DNA of 64,000 nucleotides from Micromonospora chaiyaphumensis (GTDB taxonomy: Bacteria > Actinomycetota > Actinomycetes > Mycobacteriales > Micromonosporaceae), in assembly GCF_900091435.1 (NCBI RefSeq), contig NZ_FMCS01000003.1:434001-498000 (forward strand), given 5' to 3'. Below are positions 16,644 through 25,819 of this stretch, in pieces (within the stretch, counting starts at the first letter, position 1; each line of letters starts with the position of its first letter). The position numbers were made by a program, and so were the translations under genes. The notes under the pieces were generated by a model. That model had not been told where the DNA came from, did no database searches, and saw nothing but the letters and a program-made list of their open reading frames with translations.

Positions 16644-17885
16644 GTGACTGACGCCGAGACCATCACCCTCCAGGCGGAACTCCCCAACGACGACGCCGAG
16701 CGTGAGATCGCGAAGGCGGTAAGCGCCCGGCACGCCATCGCCCGCAAGTACGTCAAACGGGTGCGGAAGCGGAACCCCGACGCGACACCCGCCGAGGTCA
16801 TCACGATGCTCGAGCGGCACTACGTCACAGCGATCACCGTCGCCGGGGGCATCGTCACCGTCGGATCGATTGCCGCTGCCGTCGGGATCGCGCTGATCCC
16901 GGGCGGCGGCGCCACTACGGCTGCCAAGACGGTGAGCACCCAGGCGGCGAAGAAGGCCGGGAAGGTCGCGGCGAAGAAGGCCGGCAAGGAGGTGGCGAAA
17001 AAGGCCGCGAAAGGCCTGGCGCTCAACGCCGCGAAGACAGGCGCCCAACGGGTCGCCGCACTCCTACCGGCAGGTGATGAGCAACTCCAGTTCGAGATCA
17101 CCGCGATCTTCGCCCTCGCGATCGCCGACATCCACGGCATGGCCCTTGACCGGGACCAAGCCCACGCCCTCGTCTACGGCCTGTCCAACGAACGCGTCAG
17201 TCAGAAGCAGATCGCAGCCATGGCAAACGACCTCGCCAGCGCGTCGACCGACGGCATCGTCGGCGTCGGCCACAGCATCGCCTCCGGCCGCAAGGACTGG
17301 TCGCATTGGGCGAACACTCTTGCGGACACCCTTCCAGGGGGCGCGGCACAAGACCTGGTCCGAACCGTGCAGACCGGTCGGTTGGAGACCGTGCGGTCCG
17401 GCCTGAACGGCAAGCAGCAGGCCGCGGTCGAGTACGGCGTCGGCGCCGTTGCTGGCGGTGTCGCTCGGTTCGTTTTCGGCCGGGAGGTCGTCGAGGCGGC
17501 GAGGACGGCCTTTGCCGAGGCGCCACCGGAGTTCCCCGATCACCTCACAGTGCCGATCAACGTCACGGCGGAAGAAGAAGAGGATGAGCCGAACCCGGCG
17601 CTTGTGGCGCTCGAGGACGCGGCCAAAGCTACGGGCACCTGGGTGGCGAACGCAGCCGTCACCGTAACTCGGCCCTTCCGAAGCGTCGACCTCGATGGCG
17701 ATGGAGTTCCTGACGAGCCTCAGGCGTTGACCGCCGTGAAGGGCGTCGGTGGGGCGATCGCCGGTGTGGCCGGGACCGTCGGCGAGGGGGTCACCTCTCT
17801 GTTTAAGCCGAAGAAGCGCGGCAAGCATGCCGCTGGTGAGCCGCGGCGAGAGATCGAGGCGGCCGAGGCGTCAGACGGCCAGTAG
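16644..17885 (+). CDS. Membrane-associated protein with Lys/Ala helix and DxDxDG loop
   Basis: 413 residues from the GTG at 16644, which has GGGGAG upstream; an earlier ATG at 16596 lacks one. A hydrophobic stretch near residues 60-90 (ITVAGGIVTVGSIAAAVGIAL) could span the membrane. It is followed by a Lys/Ala-rich helix (residues 92-140) resembling histone-H1-like tails, a helical body, and near residue 350 a calcium-binding-like loop DLDGDGVPDE. Not recognised as a named family; weak similarity in layout to EcsC-type proteins is possible. Confidence 0.7.
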   Translation: MTDAETITLQAELPNDDAEREIAKAVSARHAIARKYVKRVRKRNPDATPAEVITMLERHYVTAITVAGGIVTVGSIAAAVGIALIPGGGATTAAKTVSTQAAKKAGKVAAKKAGKEVAKKAAKGLALNAAKTGAQRVAALLPAGDEQLQFEITAIFALAIADIHGMALDRDQAHALVYGLSNERVSQKQIAAMANDLASASTDGIVGVGHSIASGRKDWSHWANTLADTLPGGAAQDLVRTVQTGRLETVRSGLNGKQQAAVEYGVGAVAGGVARFVFGREVVEAARTAFAEAPPEFPDHLTVPINVTAEEEEDEPNPALVALEDAAKATGTWVANAAVTVTRPFRSVDLDGDGVPDEPQALTAVKGVGGAIAGVAGTVGEGVTSLFKPKKRGKHAAGEPRREIEAAEASDGQ

Positions 17886-17979
17886 CTGGCAGTGCTATTC
17901 CCACCACATGCTTAATGAATCCGTCCGCACGCCATGATGGGTGACCTAGAGGAATGAGGATGATCCTGCGGGGTCGCTG

Positions 17980-18459
17980 TTAGATCCTGAGGTCTTGGCC
18001 GTCGCGACCGGAGGGGTCGAGAGTGAGAAGGGCCTCGTGGAGGCCGTCGAGGTGTCTTCCCGTGGGCTCGCCGGTTGGGGCGATCTCGGCCAGCACCCAG
18101 GACGGGAATTGGCCGGTGGCCTCTTCGTCGGCGGCGAGGTGGTACAGCATGGCGAACACCGTTTCGTAGGCGACGGCTCGGGCCAGCTGCGCTAGATCGC
18201 CTTGGCTGGCTCCCGCTTCGAGCGCACGCCGGGCAGCGGGGACGTTGGCCATGCCGTCGTGCCAGCTGTCGATCACTTGCGGCCAGAGTGTGCGCAGGAA
18301 TCGGTAGCGGGCCAGTTGCGGGATGTCCTCCCCGATTTCGGACCGGGCCCATCCCTCATGGTCACCGCACCCGAGCTGGCTGAACGCGCCGAGCAGCTGT
18401 CGTGCGCGCTCCCTGGCACCGGTGGGTAGCTGCTGCAACCAGATCTCCTGATCATCCAC
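17980..18459 (-). CDS. Hypothetical helical protein
   Basis: 159 residues, mostly alpha-helical and acidic, with repeated helix segments (ARERARQLLGAFSQLG; DLAQLARAVAYETVFAMLYHLA). No motif or known family. The composition and codon pattern are those of a real gene. It ends 94 bases from the stop of the convergent membrane-protein gene. A cytoplasmic location is likely. Confidence 0.65.
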   Translation of the reverse strand: MDDQEIWLQQLPTGARERARQLLGAFSQLGCGDHEGWARSEIGEDIPQLARYRFLRTLWPQVIDSWHDGMANVPAARRALEAGASQGDLAQLARAVAYETVFAMLYHLAADEEATGQFPSWVLAEIAPTGEPTGRHLDGLHEALLTLDPSGRDGQDLRI

Positions 18460-18827
18460 GACTCGGATTGAAACACTCGCGATCCAGTGCCTCGTCGTCG
18501 TCCTATGGTTACCAAATCCTTCTTACGGGGTCGGCTGGCTTCGACGTTGCGGACGGACTGGTCCGGTGGTGCTTCGGGCTGCGGGTGCCGTCGTCGCAGG
18601 CGATGGCCGCCTCGCTGTCGGTGACGTGGATGGTTTGGAGGACTAGGCCGTGTTTCGTAGTACGTCGACTTGTCGCGCGGTTCCAGCTCTGACCAGCCGC
18701 GCAACGTCCCCGACGGCAGCTTGACCGGTCTCACCTCCACCGGTCCGCCTGGTGGCCTGCGCCTCGGGCGCCTGCCGCGAACCGGCATTCTGATCTTTGT
18801 CGGACCCCTCAGGCACCATGCCCGGCC
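18460..18827. other. Gap; possible decayed gene on minus strand
   Basis: On the minus strand one frame reads LPSGTLRGWSELEPRDKS then TYYETRP, and a second continues LVLQTIHVTDSEAAIACDDG. Together they look like a real protein segment broken by a frameshift near 18645. No family is recognised. The promoter of the DUF1963 gene must also be here. Confidence 0.3.
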
Positions 18828-19562
18828 ATGGATGTACGACAGGAGTTTCGGGGCGCAGCCCGGGAAATGGGCGTGCCGGTGGACGAGACCGAGCGCTGGG
18901 TGCGGCTAGCCCGACCACAGACGGAGCTGGTTCCGCAGGGCGACGGCCTGCCTGTGGCCGGTCGGTTCGGCGGTCTCGCGGCGTTGCCGGAGGGCGAGAA
19001 GTGGCCTCACGGGCAGTGTCTCGTGTTGACGCTCGACCTCGCCGCGATCCCCCCGCACGGGCACGACCTTGACCTGCCGGCCGACGGGTCGCTGCTGTTC
19101 TTCGTCGAGCCGGACTTCACACCCAACGACTGCCGGATCGTTCATGTGCCAGCCGGCACTCCCGTAACCGAGCACCCGAACCCCGGGGTGCCGGTCTTCG
19201 GTCCGATTCTGCTGCACGCTCGTGCCGGCTGGAGCCTTCCAGAGAACGAGCACGAGGTGCCGTTCGACCTTCGCTTGGACGACGAGGTCGAGGAACTGAT
19301 CGGAGAGGTGATGTGGGACCTCGAGGACAACGATTACGAGTTTTCTCTCGGCGGTTACGGCGGCGCCAGCACCGGCGGCGCGGACAACCCCATCCTCAAC
19401 GCAAACGAGCACACCGTGCTAGCCACCGTGTGGCTGGACGAGAGGCACGTGGGTGACGCGTTCGGCGAGACACTGATTGTCGTCAACTTCATGATCAAGC
19501 ATGCGGATCTGGCCGAGCGCGCCTTCGACCGGATCTGGCTGATGACTGACTTCAACGGCTGA
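18828..19562 (+). CDS. DUF1963 (YwqG-like) protein
   Basis: 244 residues. The order of segments fits DUF1963: VAGRFGGLAALPEGEKWP, then CLVLTLDLAAIP, then DGSLLFFVEPDF, and late in the chain GGYGGASTGGADNP. It is soluble with no signal peptide. YwqG-type proteins have no established enzymatic activity and are found sporadically next to immunity-like genes. It is convergent with the DUF4259 gene downstream, a neighbour of the same sporadic kind. Confidence 0.85.
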   Translation: MDVRQEFRGAAREMGVPVDETERWVRLARPQTELVPQGDGLPVAGRFGGLAALPEGEKWPHGQCLVLTLDLAAIPPHGHDLDLPADGSLLFFVEPDFTPNDCRIVHVPAGTPVTEHPNPGVPVFGPILLHARAGWSLPENEHEVPFDLRLDDEVEELIGEVMWDLEDNDYEFSLGGYGGASTGGADNPILNANEHTVLATVWLDERHVGDAFGETLIVVNFMIKHADLAERAFDRIWLMTDFNG

Positions 19563-19643
19563 CGCGGTCAGGACTCCGGCATGGTCCCCGGCTCGACGTC
19601 GACCGCGTCGCGTGCGGTTCGGCGCACAGGTGCTCCGGACCGG

Positions 19644-20072
19644 CTAGATTGCCGCCCGAAGGATCGCGGCGAGGTCGTGAACGGTCCGTTGCGCGTCGAG
19701 TCTGTCCGCTTTGGTGGTCCACCCCTGGTGCCACGGCCCGTCAGGGCCGGCGACAAAGAGCAACGCCTCCAGTGCGGGCGCGGCGAGGCCCAGCGCGGAT
19801 GTGGGAAGCAGCGCAATGTCTGTCTCGTCCGCCAGTTCCGCCAGGCGGTGTTGTAGGTGCTCCCCGCCGGGAAGCGTGGCGGCCACGAGTGCTGCCGCCG
19901 CAACGACCTGGTCAGGGAAGAACTCTCGCCAGAGGAGGTCGCGGTTGGTTAGCACGTAGGTGAACATGTGCCGGAGCGCGTCGAGGTGCTGCTCTGGCGG
20001 CCGTTCGGCCAGTTCTTCGAGGAAGTCCAGGGCGCCGTCGCTGCTAAACGGCCCGGTTCCGAACGTGCCCAC
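19644..20072 (-). CDS. DUF4259 domain-containing protein
   Basis: 142 residues. The N-terminus MGTFGTGPFSSDGALDFLEEL is the hallmark of DUF4259 (shown here in full only as its first 20 residues would allow: MGTFGTGPFSSDGALDFLEE). The body is helical and ends DAQRTVHDLAAILRAAI. The family is small, cytoplasmic and of unknown function. It lies between DUF1963 and a zinc-ribbon-like gene. Upstream is a spacer with an imperfect palindrome (GCAGGTC and GACCTG around 20180). Confidence 0.85.
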   Translation of the reverse strand: MGTFGTGPFSSDGALDFLEELAERPPEQHLDALRHMFTYVLTNRDLLWREFFPDQVVAAAALVAATLPGGEHLQHRLAELADETDIALLPTSALGLAAPALEALLFVAGPDGPWHQGWTTKADRLDAQRTVHDLAAILRAAI

Positions 20073-20261
20073 GTCACCCTCTCGTCAGAGGACTGCCACC
20101 GTCCAAGTCGATGAGCGCACTGCACAAGCACCTGTGCAGCGTAGCGCCCCATCACGCACGCCCTGATACTGATCTGTCTCGCAGGTCCTGAGACCTGACA
20201 GGCCGACTGCCGGCGAGTTGACGCTCCTATTTCTGTCAAGGGACCGGGTGGGCCAAGCAGA

Positions 20262-20702
20262 TCACGTCGCGCCGGTCAGGAGTTGGTGTGTGGGGGAGTA
20301 GTCGATCTTCCAGTCGGTGTAGACGCCAAGGGTGCCGTCCTGGGCGCAGCGGAGTCCGACGCTGACCCAACGGACCTCACCGTCGGTGCGTAGGGCGAGC
20401 CCGACGGCGACCTGAAAGGTTTCGCCGCCGCATGGGCAGGCGCATTCCTCAGGGTCGGCGTCTTGCCAGTGGTCGGCACTGTCCGCGATCAGAGCGTGGT
20501 CGCCGCAGGTCATGCACCGTGTCTGTGCGCACCCGTTCTCGTCGTCGACGAGGACTGCGAAGGTCTTCCCGCCGCACCGTTGGCAGACCATTTCCTTGAC
20601 CCGATCCACCGGGTAGCCGCCGGGCTGGTACTCGCGGAGGTAGTCGGCGAGGTCGGTGAAGTTGTCGCCGCGCCAGAACTTGCCGGTGGTGTCGATGGCC
20701 AC
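20262..20702 (-). CDS. Hypothetical zinc-binding protein
   Basis: 146 residues with three Cys clusters: CQRCGG (about residue 40), CMTCG (about 64) and CACPCGG (about 88). The first two are spaced like a zinc ribbon. The C-terminal part has short beta strands (EVRWVSVGLRCAQDGTLGVYTD). It is not assigned to a family. It may bind nucleic acid or a partner, but context gives no clue. Confidence 0.7.
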   Translation of the reverse strand: MAIDTTGKFWRGDNFTDLADYLREYQPGGYPVDRVKEMVCQRCGGKTFAVLVDDENGCAQTRCMTCGDHALIADSADHWQDADPEECACPCGGETFQVAVGLALRTDGEVRWVSVGLRCAQDGTLGVYTDWKIDYSPTHQLLTGAT

Positions 20703-20750
20703 CGGTGCAGCGTGCCTGATTCGGCTACTGGGTGTCGAGACCGATGTTTC

Positions 20751-20846
20751 CTACGCGGGGTTCGTGAGCAGCCGGTAGGCGTCTCGTGCGACGTATCGCT
20801 TCAGGCAGCGCATGGTCTCGGTCTTGCCCTCGCTGATCCAGGGAGC
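20751..20846 (-). pseudogene. IS110-like transposase C-terminal fragment
   Basis: The minus strand reads WISEGKTETMRCLKRYVARD then AYRLLTNPA and a stop at 20751. The EGKxxxxxxRCLKRYVAREVYRLL ending is typical of IS110-family transposases in actinomycetes. Only about 30 residues remain and there is no upstream frame, so this is a short relic. It lies just upstream of the ArsR operator region. Confidence 0.45.
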
Positions 20847-20934
20847 GCGGACGCCTGCCATTCGTCATTCATCGGGTCGAGGTCGCCTCGTACGGCAGCC
20901 GCCGTTCGAGATGTCGCTGGTCGGACGCGCATGC

Positions 20935-20954
20935 CAAGCACTTGCTTGACAAGC
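20935..20954 (+). promoter_or_regulatory. Compound operator and -35 box of arsR-MFS unit
   Basis: Three half-sites in alternating orientation: CAAGC (20935-20939), GCTTG (20944-20948) and CAAGC (20950-20954). The second and third form a tight palindrome around one base. A perfect TTGACA -35 hexamer (20946-20951) is embedded in it. The ATG follows only about 30 bases later, so the transcript is nearly leaderless. Binding of the ArsR protein here would block the promoter. Confidence 0.55.
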
Positions 20955-20981
20955 CGTTACCGTCGCCTTGAGACTCCAAGC

Positions 20982-21581
20982 ATGCCTTTGGAATCGGACC
21001 TCGGGCGGCGGGTCGTCAGTGATCCGCTCGCGTTGCGGGCGCTTGCGCATCCCTTACGTCTGAAGCTCTGTGCTCTCGTCGGTCGCGAGGGATCGCTTAC
21101 TGCCGCGGACGCCGCCCGGCAACTCGGCATTAGTCAGGCGCTCGCCTCACATCACCTGCGTCAGCTCGCCAAGTACGGCTTCGTCGAGCACGCTGACGCC
21201 GGCGACAACAGGGAGCGGCCTTGGCGGATTACCGCTGTCTCGCACCGGTTCGAGGCGGCGGACGGGTCGGCCGAGGCCTGGGAATCGGTCGAACTACTCG
21301 ATCGCTATTTCGTCGAACAGGCGTCGGCCCAACTCGCAGACTGGCAGCAGCGGCGCGCTGACGAGGATCCGCGCTGGGCTGAGCACGTGGGCGTCTCGCA
21401 GAGTTTGCTTTACCTCACGCTCGAGGAGTTCGTCGAGCTCAAACAGCGGTGGGACGAGATCGTGGCGCCGCTCGTTCACCGGCGGCCGCTCGGCGACGCA
21501 GGCAAACGGCCTGTCGACGCGGTACCGGTGAATCTGACGCTCGTGGCCGCGCCGCTGCGTCCGACGCCCTCGGGCGGATAG
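20982..21581 (+). CDS. ArsR family transcriptional regulator
   Basis: 199 residues from the ATG at 20982; the open frame is much longer upstream but the family N-terminus begins here (SDPLALRALAHPLRLKLCAL). The winged helix covers residues 15-85, with recognition helix ISQALASHHLRQLAKYGFVE and a wing at residues 65-80. The usual metal-binding Cys residues of ArsR (CVC) are absent, so the inducer is probably not a metal; the long helical C-terminal part could bind a ligand. It ends two bases before the MFS start, so the two are one unit. Confidence 0.85.
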   Translation: MPLESDLGRRVVSDPLALRALAHPLRLKLCALVGREGSLTAADAARQLGISQALASHHLRQLAKYGFVEHADAGDNRERPWRITAVSHRFEAADGSAEAWESVELLDRYFVEQASAQLADWQQRRADEDPRWAEHVGVSQSLLYLTLEEFVELKQRWDEIVAPLVHRRPLGDAGKRPVDAVPVNLTLVAAPLRPTPSGG

Positions 21582-21582
21582 C

Positions 21583-22833
21583 GTGCGACGGCTCTGGCGG
21601 ATCCTCGCCAGCAACGGGGACTTGCGTCTGTTGCTCGCCGCGAACCTGATCTCACTGACCGGTGACTGGATCCTGCGGACCGGGCTCGCCTACCAGGTCT
21701 ATGTCCTGACCGGCTCCACGCTCGCATCGGCAGGATCGGTCCTGGCCTCGCTGCTCCCACAGATCGCGCTCGGATCGGTCGCGGGCGTCTACGCCGACCG
21801 GTGGGACCGCCGCCGCACCATGGTCGTCACCAACCTGCTGATGGTGGTGGCGCTGCTCCCACTGCTCGCCGTGCAGCACGCAGGTCAGGTCTGGTTGGTC
21901 TACCTGGTGATCGCGGTGCACAGCTGCCTCGCTCCGTTCTTCACCTCCGCCGAGGCCGCGCTCGTGCCGTCCCTGGTATCGGACGACCACCTCGTCACGG
22001 TCAACTCGCTCAACGGCCAGGCCCGCGACGTCGCCCGCCTGGTCGGCGCCGCGCTGGGCGGGGTGATCGCGGCGATCGGCGGCATTGCCCTGCTGAGCCT
22101 CGCGGACATGATGACCTTCGCGCTCGCGGCCGGGCTGCTGTGGCGGATCCGCACCCGACCTCGATCCGGCTCGGCGATGCGTCCGCATGTCCTGCGGGAA
22201 TGGGTCGATGGCATGCGCATCGGGGTCTCCAGCCGGGTCCTGCGTGTCTTCCTGGCGTTCACCGTCATCACCGGTATCGGCGAGGCGATCATGGGCACGC
22301 TGATCGCGCCGTTCGTACACGACGTGCTGGGCGGCGATGCCCGCGCATTCGGTGTGATCATGGCGGCCCAGGCGGTCGGCGGCATCGTGGGTGGCCTTAT
22401 CGCGACGCTGGTCGGGCACCACTTCACGCCCCGGGCGATGTTCGGCTGGGGCACGCTGGCGTTCGGCGCACTGGACTTGGTGCTGTTCCTGTATCCGCTG
22501 GCTACGCACGCCCTGTGGCCCGCGCCGGTACTCATCGCGCTCGTCGGACTGCCGGCCGCGTTCCTGACCGCTGGCGGCATGACCGTCTTTCAGAACGCGA
22601 CAACCGACGACCACCGCGGTCGGGTCTTCGGAGCGATGGCGGCCGTGAACGGCGCAGCGATGCTGCTCGGCACGATCGCGGCGGGCACCCTCGGTGAACG
22701 CATCGGCATCCTGCCGGTCTTGGCCGCTCAAGGCGCAGCGTACTGCCTGGCCGGTCTAGTCGTACTGCTCGCACTCCCAATTCCGCCACCGATGCAGCGT
22801 CAGCGCCCTCGACACGAGGCCGCCACCGCGTGA
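21583..22833 (+). CDS. MFS efflux transporter (MFS_3-like)
   Basis: 416 residues, about 12 hydrophobic helices, GTG start two bases after the arsR stop. It matches the enterobactin-exporter/macrolide-efflux type: NLISLTGDWILRTGLAYQVY at the N-terminus, GVYADRWDRRRTMV as the loop after helix 2, and DDHLVTVNSLNGQARDVAR. It would export a drug-like or siderophore-like compound across the cytoplasmic membrane. An ArsR regulator fused transcriptionally to an MFS exporter is a common arrangement in actinobacteria; the substrate is not predictable. Confidence 0.88.
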   Translation: MRRLWRILASNGDLRLLLAANLISLTGDWILRTGLAYQVYVLTGSTLASAGSVLASLLPQIALGSVAGVYADRWDRRRTMVVTNLLMVVALLPLLAVQHAGQVWLVYLVIAVHSCLAPFFTSAEAALVPSLVSDDHLVTVNSLNGQARDVARLVGAALGGVIAAIGGIALLSLADMMTFALAAGLLWRIRTRPRSGSAMRPHVLREWVDGMRIGVSSRVLRVFLAFTVITGIGEAIMGTLIAPFVHDVLGGDARAFGVIMAAQAVGGIVGGLIATLVGHHFTPRAMFGWGTLAFGALDLVLFLYPLATHALWPAPVLIALVGLPAAFLTAGGMTVFQNATTDDHRGRVFGAMAAVNGAAMLLGTIAAGTLGERIGILPVLAAQGAAYCLAGLVVLLALPIPPPMQRQRPRHEAATA

Positions 22834-23165
22834 TCGCCCTCGCGCTATGGAAACAACATCAGAGTTGGCAGTGGCGTCGTGCCACAGCGTGAACCCTTTC
22901 CGATGGCGACAGTTTCTGGCCGGGAGCTTGCTTCACTCGCGGGCCGGTTCGGGCGGGTCGAGCCGCGACGTACGTCGGCGGCCTTCGTGCCCGAGCCGCT
23001 AGCCGACGAAGCGAAGGCAACGACCGGGTTGGCTGACCGCTCACGTGACCATGCCAATCCGCAGGCCGGGGCGGGGCGTCTGCGAAATCGACCGGCGGCG
23101 ACGATCGCCGCGACCGGGCTCGCCGCCGAAGACCGGACGCCTCCCCGACGGGGAGTCTCCACCCC
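22834..23165. other. No gene seen
   Basis: About 330 bases between the MFS exporter and the broken gene end at 23166. Frames are Arg/Pro-rich with no family likeness. Confidence 0.45.
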
Positions 23166-23260
23166 TCAGAAGTAGCCGTACCAGCGGTTCGACTCCGCCG
23201 TTTCGGTGTTCACGCCGCTGGCGTTGTAGATGCGCACGCCGGCGTAGATGTCGTCGAGCT
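23166..23260 (-). pseudogene. C-terminal end of a secreted-type protein, orphaned
   Basis: The minus strand reads LDDIYAGVRIYNASGVNT then ETAESNRWYGYF and a stop at 23166. The composition (Tyr, Asn, Thr rich) is that of a real extracellular protein terminus. Upstream on this strand the frame runs into the plus-strand BTAD domain, so the rest is missing. The parent family is not recognised. Confidence 0.45.
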
Positions 23261-23276
23261 ATCGGTCCGGGAGGCG

Positions 23277-25637
23277 TTGCTCGACGCCCGGCTGGCACTG
23301 GGTGAACACGCGTCGCTCGTACCGGAACTGGCGCGCCTGGCCGACGAGTATCCCTACCACGAGCAGATCCACCACCGCCTGATGCTCGCGCTGTACCGCG
23401 ACGGCCGGCAGGTCGACGCGCTGGCGGCCTACCAGCGGTTGCGCACCGCTCTGGCTACGGACCTCGGCGTCGACCCGAGCCCGGCACTGTGTCGGCTGCA
23501 CGCCGCCATCCTCCGGCAGGACGCCGACCTGGCACCGCCGGCCATGGGCGAGCCGGCCCGGGTGACCGGCGCGCCGGCCGGCCAGCCCGCACCGTCCGGG
23601 CCCGTGCCCGCCCAACTGCCCATGGCCGTGCGCGGATTCGCCGGCCGCCGTCCGGAGCTGGCGCGACTCGACGCCCTGCTGCGTGCCGCGCGGACACCCC
23701 GCGCCGACCAGCCCGGCACCCTGCCCATCGCGGTGGTGTCCGGCACCGCCGGTGTGGGCAAGACCGCCCTCGCCGTGCACTGGGCACACCGGGTGGCCGG
23801 TGAGTTCCCCGGCGGGCAGCTGTACGTCGACCTTCGTGGATTCGCCGACCACGGCTGCCCAGTGGATCCGGCCGCGGCGATCCGTGGCTTCCTCGACGCG
23901 CTCGGGGTGCCGGCACAGCGGCTTCCCGTCGAGCCGACCGCACAGGCAGCGCTCTACCGCAGCATGCTGGCCGGCCGGCGGGTGCTCGTCGTCCTCGACA
24001 ACGCCCGCGACGCCGCGCAGGTCCGGCCGCTGCTGCCCGCCACGCCGGGCTGCCTGGTCCTGGTCACCAGCCGCACCGAGCTGACCCCGTTGGTGGTGAA
24101 CGAGGGCGCGCATCCCCTGACCCTGGACCTGCTGTCGACGCAGGAGTCCCGGGAGCTGCCGGCCGGGAGACTTGGCGCCGACCGGCTGGCCACCGATCCG
24201 GCCGCTGTCGACGACCTCATCGCCCGGTGCGCGCGGTTGCCGCTCGCGCTGGCCGTCGTCGCCGCGCGCGCCGTCACCCGGCCCGACTTTCCGCTCGCCA
24301 CGCTGACCGCCGATCTTCGGCGCGCCGCGGAGGAACCGGACGCAGCGTTGGACCCATTCGACGGCGGGGACCTCGCCACCGACATCCGGGCCGTCTTCTC
24401 CTGGTCCTACCGCACCCTGACCACCGAGGCCGCCCGTTTGCTCCGGCTGCTGAGCCTGCACGCTGGCCCGGACATCGCCGCGCCGGCCGCGGCGAGCCTC
24501 GCCGGCCGGTCGGCCGCATTCGTTAAGCCACTCCTGGCGGAGCTGGCCCGCGCGCACCTGCTGGGCGAGCTGGCCCCGGGGCGCTACGCCTGCCACGACC
24601 TGCTCGACCGGTACGCCGCGGAGCTGGCCCACACTCACGACGACGCCGGCGACAGGCGGCGCGCCCGGCACCGGATGCTCGATCACTACCTGCACACCGC
24701 CGACGGCGCCGCCCGCCTCCTGGACCCCCATCGGGATCCGATCACCGATCCGGCACCTGAGCCCGGCACGGTCCCCACCGTCCTCACCGGCTACGCGGAG
24801 GCACTTGCCTGGTTCCGCGCGGAGAGGCCGGTGCTCCTGGCCGCAGTCGGCCAGGCGACCCGCACCGGCTCGGACCGCCGGGCCTGGCAGTTGGCCTGGA
24901 CCCTGCTCGACTTCCTCGACGCCCACGCGTACTGGCACGACCTGGCCGCGGTGCAGGATCTTGCGATAACGGCCGCCCGGCGCCTCGGCGATCGCCGCGG
25001 TGAGGCCCACGCGCACTGGGGGCTGGCGCGGGCCAGGGCGAAGCTGGGCGACCACGAGGACGCCCGCCGGCACTTCCAGCGCGCACTGGAGTTGTTCGAA
25101 CAGACCGGCGACCGCACCAGCCAGGCGCACACCCGGCTCAACCTGGCCTGGGTGCTCGACCGGCAGGGCCGTTACGCCGAGGCGCTGCCGCAGGCGCGGG
25201 AGGCGCTCGCGCTCTACCAGGCTCTCGGCCACGTGGCCGGGCAGGCCGACGGGCTCAACGCGATCGGCTGGTACCTCACCCACCTCGGGGAGCACCGGCG
25301 GGCCCTCGGCCACTGCAGGCGGGCCCTCGACCTGCACCAGCGGACCGGCGACCGGCGCCGTGCCGCCCAGGCCTGGGACAGCCTCGGTCACGTCCACGGC
25401 AACCTGGGCGACCACGAGCGGGCGACGGAGTGCTACCGCAACGCACTCGCCCTGACCCGGCAAATGAGCATCAGGTACGACGAGACCATCGTCCTGACCC
25501 ATCTCGGCAGCGCCCGCCGCGCCGCCGGTGACCGGGAGGAGGCGCGCGCGGCGTGGCTCCACGCGCTGGCGATCCTGGAACAGTTGAATCATCCGGACGC
25601 CGAGGCAGTGCGCGTCCATCTCGCGCGACTGAGCTGA
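23277..25637 (+). CDS. AfsR/SARP-type regulator lacking its DNA-binding domain
   Basis: 786 residues from a TTG start; AfsR-like proteins are usually over 900. The chain begins inside the BTAD (ALGEHASLVPELARLADEYP, then DALAAYQRLRTALATDLGVD). NB-ARC follows, with Walker A GTAGVGKT near residue 157, VLVVLDNARD and GLPLAL-like CARLPLALAVVAAR; then TPR repeats (about 560-770). The N-terminal winged helix is absent, and 5' of the start the frame meets a foreign gene end. The open frame is otherwise intact. It may be a non-binding remnant or act through a partner; I favour a truncated gene. Confidence 0.75.
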   Translation: MLDARLALGEHASLVPELARLADEYPYHEQIHHRLMLALYRDGRQVDALAAYQRLRTALATDLGVDPSPALCRLHAAILRQDADLAPPAMGEPARVTGAPAGQPAPSGPVPAQLPMAVRGFAGRRPELARLDALLRAARTPRADQPGTLPIAVVSGTAGVGKTALAVHWAHRVAGEFPGGQLYVDLRGFADHGCPVDPAAAIRGFLDALGVPAQRLPVEPTAQAALYRSMLAGRRVLVVLDNARDAAQVRPLLPATPGCLVLVTSRTELTPLVVNEGAHPLTLDLLSTQESRELPAGRLGADRLATDPAAVDDLIARCARLPLALAVVAARAVTRPDFPLATLTADLRRAAEEPDAALDPFDGGDLATDIRAVFSWSYRTLTTEAARLLRLLSLHAGPDIAAPAAASLAGRSAAFVKPLLAELARAHLLGELAPGRYACHDLLDRYAAELAHTHDDAGDRRRARHRMLDHYLHTADGAARLLDPHRDPITDPAPEPGTVPTVLTGYAEALAWFRAERPVLLAAVGQATRTGSDRRAWQLAWTLLDFLDAHAYWHDLAAVQDLAITAARRLGDRRGEAHAHWGLARARAKLGDHEDARRHFQRALELFEQTGDRTSQAHTRLNLAWVLDRQGRYAEALPQAREALALYQALGHVAGQADGLNAIGWYLTHLGEHRRALGHCRRALDLHQRTGDRRRAAQAWDSLGHVHGNLGDHERATECYRNALALTRQMSIRYDETIVLTHLGSARRAAGDREEARAAWLHALAILEQLNHPDAEAVRVHLARLS

Positions 25638-25652
25638 CGTACGCCCGGCGGT

Positions 25653-25727
25653 CAGCGGCGGCGCGGCGGGCGCAGCCCCGACTCGTAGGCCCGCACGACC
25701 AGCTGGGCCCGGTCGCGGCAGTGGCCC
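25653..25727 (-). pseudogene. LuxR/NarL-type regulator terminus fragment
   Basis: The minus strand reads RDRAQLVVRAYESGLRPPRR before a stop near 25653. This is the usual last helix of NarL-type response regulators (ARDRAQLVVRAYExGLV). Upstream the frame loses resemblance and meets a stop within 20 codons. Only the end is left, abutting the truncated AfsR-type gene. Confidence 0.4.
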
Positions 25728-25819
25728 ACCAAATGCTCGTCGAATCCGCCCCAGCACTCGCCTCATGGGTGGACTTGATCGTTGGACGCGATTGGAAGCA
25801 ACGCGGCTGCCAAGCCTAG

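Noticed and set aside
23259..25766. 835-codon minus-strand frame over the AfsR-type gene
   Set aside because: Shadow frame; the plus strand has NB-ARC and TPR motifs.
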